Below, piece after piece: positions 37,336 to 48,847 of a DNA stretch of 64,000 nt (position 1 is the first letter of the stretch; every line of letters begins with the position of its first letter). Under the pieces are notes generated by a model. The model worked only from the letters and a program-made list of their open reading frames with translations, ran no database searches and was not told where the DNA came from. The translations under genes and the position numbers were made by a program. This stretch comes from Colletotrichum lupini (taxonomy: Eukaryota; Ascomycota; Sordariomycetes; Glomerellales; Glomerellaceae): positions 2,046,001 to 2,110,000 of the forward strand of contig NC_064680.1 in assembly GCF_023278565.1 (NCBI RefSeq), given 5' to 3'.

Positions 37336-40300
37336 GGTGTCAAGATATCCGTGCTTGTCGCTTGTCCAGGATGAAAGTCCAAGTCAGCTAGTTTGATTTA
37401 GTTGCTGCCCCGGCAAAGTTGCAAATAGTGTGGCCCCCAACCTGGTTCTCTTTCTTCGATCTCGGTTCTCTCTTTCTCTTGCTCTCTCTCTCTCTCTCGC
37501 TTTCTTGTCGACGAAATCTCTCAGTACCACCAAAATCTCGGGATACAGGCAGGGTAGCAGCTATGTGTGGTGGGGGGAAAAAGGAGATAGCCTTGTCCAA
37601 AAGTGAGGTTCTCCTTCGTTTCTTGCCTCGGCCCCTGCTTATTCGGTAGCGGCGGAATGAGACGGTGAGATGATGTTGGTCAATGGCGTCTATCTTGCAG
37701 ATGCGCAATACGATGGTTCTTTTTCTTCTGTCTTCCCTGTCAACGGTTGGAGTGGATTGCGAACTTGGTTGGCGATGGACGTTGCTGTGGATGGGAAAGA
37801 AATGACCTGGCATGAGGGAATCAATATTTTTGGCCATATGCCCCCGGCTCGACCCCGCTTCAGTGGACGAGGATTAGATAAGCGACCGCATCAGCAGTCA
37901 AGTGCGGTGGGCGCTGCAATGGACGCATGAATCACTAATCTTAGAGTGATGGAAAGCACTCTCGAAATATTGCCCCTCACTTGCCGAATCGGTCCACAGA
38001 TTGCGGGGCCGTCCCATCTTCAGAGCCGTGTCGTCAGCGATCCACTGAAAAAAGGTTGTCGATGATCTTCCAATAAATCTAAAATAACCTCTTTGACATG
38101 GTGGGAAAAAAATGAAAGTCAAAAGATGCGTGGATGCCCATTTCCTTCCCGCCCCCTTTACCCCTCAAAAGGACCCAAAAAACGACCCCCATCAACCGTC
38201 AAAAATGGAAGACGTGGCCTGCGGGCTATCTGTGCCTGTGCCTGTGCCTGGCGGCCCTGCATGCGGCGTGCGTGCGCCATACCACCCATGATCCATCCTT
38301 CCCGCTGATGGATACGAAATTGAGAGGACGAAACAAAACCCAAAAAAAACATCCATGAAGATTGTCTCTTATGGTTCTCTCTCTCTGTCTCTCTCTCCTT
38401 GCTGCACCACCAAGATTCGTTCGGCCCCCATGTTACCACACCCATCGGGCGAATACACTCTATTGGAACTAGCAGGCGAAGATGATCTCAGGTGCCTTGC
38501 CGGCTTGTGGTGCGGAGTACGTAGCAACGGCGTAAGGCTGATAGGACCCTTGAGAAATAGGAGAACTAGCCTGCAGGGAGAATTATTCAAAGTTTGATTA
38601 CTAGTATATCCTCACACTGAATTGATAGAAGCTACGAAGCCGTAAGCATTGCTTCATTCCCTTCCCATGCTCGCCCAAACCACGTTCTGCGGACAGTTTT
38701 AAAATGAGCATCCTCTATGTAATGACGAAGGCCACCTTGGACCGTTCAATATCTAAGACAAGCCGTCGTGTCGGACAAGACCCCACGTTCTTTTGTCCCG
38801 ACTCCGTCGTCTGAACCATCTACGGATATTGACAGGCAAGGGCCTCAAGGCGGACTCGATGAGGGGCTAGGGAAAATTGGCTTTCTGGGTGCCCGGACAC
38901 GGATATCGCACATTCCTTCTCCCGCTTCTTCTCGAAACTCGGCGGAACTTGGAAGCATAATGGAAGCAATAAAACAAGATGAGGGCTGATTTCACTGCGC
39001 CGCAATCCTTGTCTAGGAGCCTCGCGGAAGCCAACTTGAAGGTTCCGCTCCAAACGTTTCAACCACGCACGCCTCCATCCTGTCTGCCGCAGACTGGCAC
39101 CTGTCATGGGGAGCTGCCCACAATCTGCAAGCCGCGCGCTGCGAGGCTGTTCCCCGAGGTTTCCGCCGTTGAGGCTGCTTTGTTTCTCACTGTGCCCCGG
39201 GCATGTCACCTTTCAGAGTCGTCGACACGTACCGGTGTCCCTGTCCAGACCGCGTCGGATGCTCTATCCCGTAACGGTTTAGGTGGTGTAGTTGTTCGGC
39301 ACTGCTGCTATGTCTTGGTTTGCTGCCCATTCTTTAGAGGTTCCCCGGAGCGGGCGGACGGGACAGACCCTGCCCGATGGGTAGCTCCCCTGGCACTCGG
39401 CCGAGTCGTCTGTTCCTCCACCACGCCACCATCATGCCGGACATTGTGACGCTTCCTCACAAAGTGTAACTTTGTGAACATTCGTTGTGATATTTGCCTT
39501 CTTCTTGGCGGTTGACCGTCGTCCTCGTCGGCTTTTCCTGCATGGTCGGATCGCCTAGCAAATGTACCGTATGCGAGTCACGGAATGTCCAACACAATCT
39601 GACCGACATGGATCAGGAGCAAAGTGGACATCCAGCACAGCGACTGGATCCCCATTCGGACCGTTCTGGCTCTGGACACACCCCTCGTGCATCCAAAGGC
39701 AATCCCATCCCGTACTTGGCTTTCCCCCTTGTCCATCCAGCCACGCTCGACAGCGTGCCCGAGATCTTGGGGGCGAAGGCAGGAGCCCCCCCTGAACGAA
39801 CGATTCCAGGAACCAGTTGCGCGAAAGGGAACAACCGAGCGTGACAGATGCTAGCTCCTAGCGCTAGGCGCGTGGTTCGCTGGCACGAGTTCGGATCCGA
39901 GGCAGACACAGCCCCAGGATGCAGGGCGAGCCGTGCGGCCTGAAACCACCAGTGCGCCAGTTGTACGGATAAACGTCCCCCTTCGATACTCAAAGAAAAT
40001 GAAGGTTGGTAGAAAGTCCAATAAATAACTCTCTGGAGCTCTTAGCCAGCAACAGCCCCTTTCATGTCAAGCTTGAGATTTTGGTTTGGGTGGATAGGCT
40101 GTATTCCTTTGAGGGTTGCAAAAGGCTGGACGGCATGTTGGGGACAGGCCTGACAGGATCGAATAGGGTAAGGCAAGACTTGGCGTGGGTGACGGCTTCC
40201 TCGGTAGGTTCCTGTTCTAAGGCCTGCGATATTATCGAGCCAGGTGGCCACCGCTAGTTTTTTAGCATGTGAATGATGACACTACTGGCTTGCTCACCCC

Positions 40301-42502
40301 ATTTTATGACCAGCTCCCCTGCTCACCGTGGACTTATGACACTGCCCATTTCGGTTGGCTGGTAAAAGGTGGTTCTGCTTGCATTCCATTTGCTGGGAGA
40401 CTGCCGATGCCAGCATCTCCAGGACGAGAGTGGAGGATGGCACGCCGTGAGGGATGCCGAGGGAAACAGCAAGCTAATTCCCACCAACGGCTTGAAGATG
40501 GGGGGAAGTTGGGTCTCCCCTTCCAGACCGATGTGCAACTTCCATAAGACTACCAATGCTTGTCCGCAAAGCTATACGGCGTCGACCTGTTGGCCTTTGG
40601 TTGGACATAGAGTCGTTGGCGAGTCTTTTGAAATGGACTTTGCTAATAGGAGCACGTTCCAGGCTCATTCGCGAGACCGTGAGGATATGGGTGAATTACC
40701 CAGAGTGAAAAAAGGGCGCAGGTTATGGTCGCCATCAGACCCCGCGATCTCCACAAAGCTATCGAGTCCTATGAAGACATCGGCTCCTCACCATCCCATC
40801 TCTTCTCGCCCACAAGTACAGGCTGCAGGCCATTCGGTTGATTCCTTCTTATTAGCTGCGGCGCGAGCTATGTATATTAACTTGGCTGTTGGACAGGGCC
40901 AAGGCGTCTGTCAAACGACACCGGTCCGCCACCGGCCTATTCAATTTCTGGAGGTTTTGATCAACCTAGAATGAGGACGCGTCCCCTCAATTTCGCCCAA
41001 GGATTACCCCGAAATCGACGGCTTGCTCGAAGTGGTGCTCACTGATTGGGCCAGTGCCAGTGTGTGTAAGTCGCTCCACGGTCGTGGTCTTGATCTTTGA
41101 CAGGCCATTCCGGTCCAGGTGGCTAGGTACGCTTCTTGGTCCAGGAGCTCGAAATTCCCCGCGAGAAATGCGGCATAGCGTACCTAGCTTCAGCATGCGC
41201 TGCCATTCTTCTGGATGTGTACAGCAGTATCATGCTAGGTCTGCGCAAGCTGGCGCACCAGGTGCAGACAATGAAACCGACGTGGCGGCATGGATGATAT
41301 ATCCGACATTAGATGTTGTAGTTCTTGGTACGAGGACTTGTTCTCGTCTTAGTGGCGTGATGGCACAATTTTCAGTGCCTCCAGGCACGGAGATACAAGT
41401 TGGTCGGACATCTAACATCGGAAATCCGCAGCGCAACGAATGCCATACTGTCCGGGCTGCGGGTTCTTGGACCTTCACAATCCGGTGAGGCCGTTGGAAC
41501 AACAGCGTGGTCTGACGATGTGGCCAACAAGCTCGCCGCATGAGACGGTTGGTCTGCAGAGTAGACACAGAAACACGACGAACAGTATCCGTCAGACGCT
41601 TCGTGTGGCACTGTGAGCCTAAAAGGGCATGATGACGAGGCGCCCGGTGAGACGAGTAGCAGAATGAGTAGTGTGAGGAGCAGCTTGGCCGAGTGTCATC
41701 TGGATTAGCGCCGTCAGTGCGTCAGGGCCTGATGAGGCCAGAACCTTCGTCGAAGGCCCGAAGAAGGGTTCGATTGGGTGGCATGGCGGGATGGTTGGAT
41801 AATACTGGATCAGGAAGTGATTTCGAGGTCCCAACTTCCAAGTGTTCAGCGCCGAAATTACATCAAAGCCCGGGGTTCGTCGACGGCAGTGCGTAAAGTA
41901 GGTACTAGGACGTGCCTACGCAGCTCGTTGGCAGGTTTCGATGTTTGATGAGATTCAGATACTGATTGATCAATGAGAGTCCGCCGGCTAAGTTGGAGTG
42001 TTTTATTCAGTGTGGGTGACACCGTGACAATGGTAAACGCCGCGACGTCGTTGCTTTTCGATGCTTCTCATGAGCGGCACTTCAAGTTGAGTGCCATACG
42101 GCGGCAGGGCCTGGAACTCAAGGAATTGGCTCAAGAAGCATTCTAGGATGGCCGTTCCACGACGAACCTTGTTTTGGGATTCCAGAACCGAACCCCAGCA
42201 AGCAGAGCATGGTGGTGCAGCTCCAATTCCCATGCGAGCGGCACCAAGTCAATCCTGGCCAAGGGGAGGCCCCTGGAAGTCTAGAGGCTAGAAGCTAGAG
42301 GCTGGAGGCTGGAGCTGCTGGGACTCGAGAGGCGAGGGGAAGACAGTGTGGATTCGGCTACGGGGGCTCGTCGGCAGGGTATTGAAGCCAGTCGAGTGTT
42401 GGGGATACTGGTGTCTTTGCGTCTTGCAAGCTGGGTGAGGCCGGCGCGAATAGGTATCCGTACTTGATGCCAGGTGGTGGTGGCTTGGTGATGGAAGTCG
42501 AA

Positions 42503-42518
42503 TACTCCGTACGGAGTA
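42503..42518. repeat. Perfect 16-bp palindrome TACTCCGTACGGAGTA
   Basis: Two TACGGAGTA half sites fuse head to head into a perfect palindrome. It is the strongest single member of the dispersed motif family and lies deep inside the long non-coding region. Confidence 0.75.
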
Positions 42519-45491
42519 GTAGAGGGACCTAGCAACTGCTTTGATCAGTTGGTTCGTGGGTGAGGGGAGCGGCACTGGGGGGTGGGAAGAGTTGAGGTGT
42601 GGTGAGGTGCGTTATCACATCTGAGATGCAGTGCAGAGTACGTACCTTACTGTACGGCGTGTGCCGTCCCCCTCCTTTCTGCAGTCCCTCGACTTCAAGT
42701 CACTGCAGGCCCAGGCAGCGAGTACATTCGAATACCTTGCGAAGATGTCCGAACACTGCCTTAGCTTACTCGAGTCGAGGTATAGATAAGTGACGGCCAT
42801 GGCTGCAGCAGTATAGTGAAAAGGTACCTATACTAGCAGCAAGTAGCCACTGACAGGCACCGTAGACATTTTATGTATCCGTGTATTCCATTGCAATCAC
42901 CGAGAAATGCTTGCAGAACGAAATGGAGAAGGGAAATGAATAGTAGACATACAGAAACAATGAAATAGATGGCGACGGCAAAACCCAGGCCGGTCAGAAG
43001 AGTGGCAGGTTGAGATCCCTTAGCTTGACGCTAGAGGCAAGCAAGATATCTTGGCTGTGTAATCGACAAAAAGGCAGGTACGGAGTACGTAACCTTACCT
43101 ATGACCAGGTAAGTATGGGCACCTAAGTAACGGTTCACTGTACTATGTAGATAAAGTGCCTACACAGCAGGGAGGCACCTTCCCACACTTTTCCTAAAGA
43201 AGGAAATGCGGCACACATGGCAAGAATACTTGGTGCAGACGGTGTCATCGGATGGAGGGAAGTGCAAGGTACGAAGGTACGAACCCAAAGATGATTACCC
43301 AAGCATCAGGATCACCTCGAAGGACCTAATATCCAGTGCGGCCTAGCTCCAAGTATCAGCCCCTGCAAGCTCTGGTGGACTGTGGACAAGCACGCACTAA
43401 CGTGCCCAGCCGGTGGAGGCAGTGGGCTAGGGTAAGTACGAGCCGGCCTGTAATGATAACGTAAGCGGGCAGTGGAGATGCCAGGGATCGCACCTGGCTG
43501 TAACCCACAACCAAAACTTCCTTTCGCGACTGCAACTGCGGTACCTTACCGCGGTACAAAGCGGCAGATACCGTGTCTCCGTTCCAATGGATCTTGACCA
43601 TCTCCCATCTCCAAGCTCCCATTCCGACCACTCCCCATGCACCTGTCGTTGGCGTTGGCGTTGCTGTGCATCCCACGCCGTACCCATGCAAAATCAAAGG
43701 GCCTTTCGATGGATCATTGACCATGGCATGGCATAGCGCTGCAAATCCGTAGGAGCTTCCAAGATACACACCCATGGGCCATCCATGGCCCACGACTGGC
43801 TCTCTGCACATTTCTCGGGCTATCTCGTCCTACAACCTTCCGCCGCCGCTCGACGTCAGCACTCTGGTTCGGTCCGCTTCTCGACCTCCTGGACACCATT
43901 CGAATCGGCTCGACATTGCAGCCAGGCGTGCGTCGTGCCAGGCTGCCAGGGCCTCTCCAACCCCGGAGATGGCTTGCTGTCGATCAAAGTTGAAGACTAA
44001 GGCAGGAGAGATTCGAGCCGGTGCAAGTGCCTCACCACGCCATCCAAGCTCAACAAGACAGCGCTCGGCTCAGCTCAAGTCTTCCGACTAGAAGCCTTCA
44101 GAGAATCTTCAGCCATTCCACCGGCCACCTGTCATTGCCATTTTGGCAAAGGTGCGACGACCGTCTTTTGCTTCGCCTCCGCCGGCTTTCGACGGTGCTG
44201 CTGTCTCATCCCGTTAGCACGACGGCAGACGGGACAACGTCTGCCGAAAAGATAGCTTTGAATGCTTGGTCCTCGGTTTGCCAGCCTAGTCTCTCGCCCT
44301 AAGGTTTGATGATTAGGTATGCCAGCTACTCTGCGGCACCCAGCATCATTGACGACGATCCAATATCTTCTGCGGAATCCTACCCAGCTCACACAACTTC
44401 AAAGTTCAAACACTCTGTGGTGTGCGTCTGCCTTTTGCCCAGACCAGGGCGGTCTGGGGCCGACAGAGCGGGCTCCCGAGCAGAGCTTCTGCTTTAAGAC
44501 CCTCGCAGCCCTCCACCTTCCACGTCCCCCGTTGTGGCCGGACGGGGTCGGTGGACAGTTGAGGTCGACTCCTTCGAGAACAAGACTGGATGATGCACTT
44601 GACCCATCAAGGCAGGATAAGACGGGGTCAAGCCTCAGGTACCGTCTCCGTACCCGTCCTCAATCTTATGTGTCTCCCAGCAGCCCCCTTGCCCCCCCAG
44701 GACGGTCAGGAGTATGAGGGTCCCTTTGGGCCTTGGGCGAGACTGGGACCACCAACCCCACGAGAGATGCCAGGCTGAATGGCGCTGTGGATGAAGAGAT
44801 TGGTGGACTTGCCCTACTGGGCAGGGCAACAAGGCGGGTAAGGTACGGCTACAGCCTACGGACGGGTACGGGTACAGATACCTTGCCTGCCAATGCTAAT
44901 CCGCCTGCCTGGTTTGCTCTCTCGACGCTAGAGACTCCTTACAAGGTGGTTATTACGGAGTACCACCTGGCTCGACTCCTCAAGATGCGGATCATCTGGT
45001 CATTGTCGTCGTGTGTGCTTACTGCGGCAACAGGATGGATACCTACGCGATCCATTGGCTTAGCTGAGCTCCCAGCCTGTCAGCGGAGACATCGAGGCAT
45101 CCGGCACATGGATGTTGGCACTAAAAAGGGCGTGAAGTACCATGACACCCGAGTGGGAGGGAGACTGGGAGTGCGAGGAATCTCCGCCAGGGCTGGAGCC
45201 AGGAGCAAAAGGAAGCGCGATGCAGAAGTTGTACCTCAGGCAACTTGCCTCATTTGGTTGCACCTCGGTATCTTGGGAGTTGGAACTTGATATCAATATC
45301 GAATGAGCATGGCCACTTATTATGATGACATGGGGCATTGACGATTTTGTGCCCTTTTCGCTATCTGGGTGCTTAATTCCATGGGCAACCCTACCACGCT
45401 CGCGCTATTCCCTACCGCCATTTCGAACATCTCCCCCGGCCGTCCCCCCGTTGCCTTTCCGCTAACAAATCCCCTCTTTGCTGCTGGCGCC

Positions 45492-45539
45492 TTTTTTTTA
45501 TTTTTATTTTTATTTTTATATATTTTTTTATATTTTTCT
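45492..45539. repeat. A/T-rich low-complexity tract
   Basis: Repeats of TTTTTA and TATATTTTT extend for about 48 bases in an otherwise mixed-composition region. Confidence 0.8.
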
Positions 45540-47830
45540 ACATTGTGGCTGGGCCGGCCTATTGAGAAGTCTCTGAGTTTCTTGGGACGACGTTGGACGC
45601 AAAATACGGTCAGGCTAGCCTCCCAGCTGTACAGGTAGAGGCACATAGGCCAGAGGATACTTTGGCAGCTGGGGGACGGCGGCGTATTCCCCATGCTCAG
45701 TTCTTGCGAATGCACATTCACAGTATACTTCCAGTGTGGAGCAATACTGTATTCGTGACACTGCCCTGCGTGACGATGACGACGAGGCGAAGGCCCATCA
45801 AGTTGCGCCCTTGGACAGGCAGCTGGGCTCAAGTCGAGATCTTATACAGTGCATTCAACAGTGGCTGCGTGCGAATACATGGTCATCGACGGTCTCCTTT
45901 CCCTGCGCTGAGTACGGATACAAGCCGTCCAACGAGTCGACTCGGATTGGAAAATGGGCGCGCACATAGACAGGGCATCTCGGAATTCCCTTTCCACTGA
46001 TGGGAGCTGGGACTTGGCCTCAACGCTCGAAGGGCGAGGGGGGCATTGACGGAGGACTCGCGAGAGTTGACGAGGGCTTTCGGGCAGCGCATTGGTCGCA
46101 TACACACCCGTCCACGGAATCCAATGCCTTTTGCCTTACGGGTACCTCTCACCTTTACTTCCGACAAGAGGTCATGTACCTTACATGCCTCGTGCTGGTC
46201 CCTTGCACAGATGCACTCAATCACTCACAGCAGCTCGCCGCATTCTGACTCGGTTTTTGCCTGTCAATGGATGGTCCTGGCGATTGAGAGTTGAGACTGA
46301 AGTCACCAACGACACATCGGCTACCGCCGCCGCTCTGATGTATGTTCCATCTCATCGACGATGAAGTACGGATAGACCGAACTGCTTTCGACTCTCTTTT
46401 GCTCCTTGAAGACGGACATTGGCACAGATCATGCTTATGTTGCGGACTTTGGGCGGACGTGGACCCCTATCATCCCTGGGGGGCCCAACCCTCTTCTTCT
46501 GAAGCATTTGGTGCCTTGATACACTACGGCGTCCATCCTCGCTCTTGTGTCTGATGTGCCTAGAACGTCTGGTCTTGGCCCTGCCCTATACCAGTCGATT
46601 GATTGTCTCTAGCTCGAACACGCTCGCACTGCCCTACGACGTCAAGGAGAGGAGGGGTGCTTGACACACATAGCACGGTACACTACTGAGTGGTGAGTAC
46701 GAGAGGAGGTTGTTTTGGAAATGGTGGTTCATTTTATCAGCACTTCCTTGTCTGTGTCATGCCTCGAACCTCGCCCCCCGCCTTCCCCGTCCGACCCAAG
46801 AAAAGAAACAGGAGACATTCTATCCGTCTCTTGTTCTTCTGCCCGTTATTTGCTGTCTGTGTGTCAGCCCAGTCTCCTCATTTTTATTTATTTTTTGACC
46901 TCGGTCACCCCTTTTGGCCACAGTCGTCGTCGGCGTCTTCCAAGTATCCGTACGAAGTACTGACCGAGATGAAAGAAAGACGGACTAATAATACTACGGA
47001 GTACTTCTTCTTGTAGAAAGTACGGATACGGACGGAGTACCTCGGATTTAGAGAGACAGAGAAGGAGGGGGAAACGACTGTGCAGCGCGCACTAAGGCGG
47101 TGTTAATCCATGCCGGGTGGGAAGTATACTACCACGATTTTTTGGCTTGCATAGAGAACCAATTCTTCTTCTTTGTCGACGCCATTTCCCGGGGCCCGGT
47201 AAGCCTGGGTCCAATTTCACACGGCCAGCATCAAAGAAGCCCTCAAACATCAACCTGGCAAATGAGAATAGAAGGCAACAGCCGTCAGTCAAGTATCCGT
47301 GGACCGTAGGTATTTCGTACCTGCGTACGTATTCGTACCTATGTGCTGGCCATGAGTCCCGAGTCCCGTCGAGAGTTGAAAGTTCGCATCCCCTGGCCAA
47401 TCCTTCATCTCACTACCAGATTCGGCCTGCGACAGGGCATTTTACCTCTGGACTTGCAACGCTGCCCTGCACGCTGGCCCCCCCCCGCCAGCTCTGCGTC
47501 TCGGCCTGCCTTGTCTGGCCCCAAGGTACGGATATTCGTTCAGAAAGCAGAGCGCTATACGGATACTGCGTAGGCATTGGTATGGATACCTTCTCTGTGA
47601 GATGAGGTACGAACACCGCATCCAGCCATCTCTCAAAGCCGCAAGGTACCGGGATCGCAATGGACATGATGCTGCACAGTGAGAGGCGAGCTTGCCAGAG
47701 GGGCAAAGAGGAGCCCATCTTCTTCTACCTCACACTAGTAAGTTGATGGGGACTCTGGGAGAGAGCAAGAAAGATGAGATCCGTCAGGGAGGCAAGAAGG
47801 CAAAACGCCCTCCTCCACATCCGCATAGGA

Positions 47831-47913
47831 ACACATTTACACACCCACACACCTCTCACACACACTCTCTCTCCTTCTCTCTGTCTCTCATACTCACGCT
47901 CTCTCTCTCTTCC
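47831..47913. repeat. CA/CT microsatellite tract
   Basis: CACA-rich sequence grades into CTCTCT runs over about 80 bases. It lies about 1 kb upstream of the transcription-factor start codon and is typical of pyrimidine-rich fungal promoters or leaders. Confidence 0.75.
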
Positions 47914-48080
47914 CATTATCCACTCCACAATCCACACCCAAGGTCCCAAATTCCCAAGTCAAGTCTTCCCTCTCTCCAACACCCTTCGACGACGCTACCT
48001 CACAACCACACTCACACTGCAACTACGGAGTACGGATACCTTACCTTCACGCAACCCTGTCCGCCTCCTGCAACCCTGGA

Positions 48081-48115
48081 CACACACACTCACACGCATA
48101 CGCACACACACACAC
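48081..48115. repeat. CA microsatellite
   Basis: An imperfect (CA)n tract of about 35 bases lies in the upstream region of the Zn2Cys6 gene. Confidence 0.75.
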
Positions 48116-48630
48116 CTCTTCTCTTGCTCTCCTTCGTTGCCGCTCCTCTTCTCCTCATCCTCACCTCCTCACAGCACTGTCCACCTCTGTCTAGCCTACC
48201 CTGCCATCCTAGGCGGTCCTGGGTCCTGGCCCCCCTCCCCCCATCGACTCCTGGTCGCATCCATCATCGAACATCGGTTTCCTCTGGGCCCCAGCAGCTC
48301 AGTGATATGACCCTGCCTGTGTGTACCCAGCCCAGATCTTGTTCCTTACCCCGGTCGCCTCCCCGTCTAGGTCTACCCACGTCAACCCTTCACGCCTCAC
48401 GCCGGGACCTGTCGTCCATTCATAATAAGGCTTGACCTTCTCCCGCGTACCCCCTCACCATCACCCACCAATCCGGACAATTCCTAGCCCAGCGCGCTCC
48501 CAGAGAGAGAAATTCGAGACACAACTCCCCTCTGGTACTTTCTTTTCCTACAACTTCCTCTTTTCCAACAAGTCTTTTGCACAAGACACGTCTGTCTAGT
48601 CGCCGACATCTCCAGCACTGAAGGACTCAC

Positions 48631-48682
48631 TCAGAGTGAGAGTGAGAGCGAGCGAGCGAGCGCGAGTGAGAGAGAGCAAGAG
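48631..48682. repeat. GA/GCGA tract in leader of the Zn2Cys6 gene
   Basis: About 50 bases of GAGTGAGA and GAGC units lie some 170 bases before the start codon. They are probably in the 5' UTR. Confidence 0.7.
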
Positions 48683-48847
48683 CCGCCGAGTGCGCGGCCA
48701 GGTCGGGACGGTCGTCGCCAGCTACGCATACCCAGAACTCAAGCAACCGGCTTGAATGTAACCGCTTCTTTGACTCCGCTCTCCGTTCGAGGCTACTTCC
48801 ACGACCTCACCGCTACCAACAAATCGACTCGTCACGCCCAAATCACA

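Larger units (their letters stand above)
37336..48847. other. 11.5-kb non-coding region upstream of the Zn2Cys6 gene
   Basis: No frame in this stretch shows a domain, a conserved segment or plausible splice continuation. It contains CT tracts (37467-37499, about 38373-38398), an A/T-rich tract (45492-45539), CA/CT microsatellites (47831-47913, 48081-48115), a GA/GC tract (48631-48682) and at least ten copies of TACGGAGTAC or GTACGGATAC motifs. The final 1.2 kb is probably the promoter and 5' leader of the downstream regulator. Confidence 0.55.

Noticed and set aside
40369..40974. 201-codon frame on the plus strand
   Set aside because: No domain and no conserved-looking segment. It is isolated, with no convincing splice sites.
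43480..43605. tRNA-like T-arm (CCAGG TGCGATC CCTGG) and matching GGAGATG/CATCTCC arms on the minus strand
   Set aside because: The span between the arms is about 130 nt, the D arm and anticodon arm cannot be drawn, and the TTC of the T loop is changed to TGC. It is probably coincidental.
47692..48435. 247-codon frame upstream of the Zn2Cys6 gene
   Set aside because: The translation is almost entirely microsatellite-derived His/Thr/Ser/Leu repeats, so it is promoter or leader DNA.
28106..48847. Possible secondary-metabolite cluster or mobile element in the sparse region
   Set aside because: No polyketide synthase, NRPS, P450, transposase, reverse transcriptase or terminal repeats were seen. 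The only confident protein gene is cia2.
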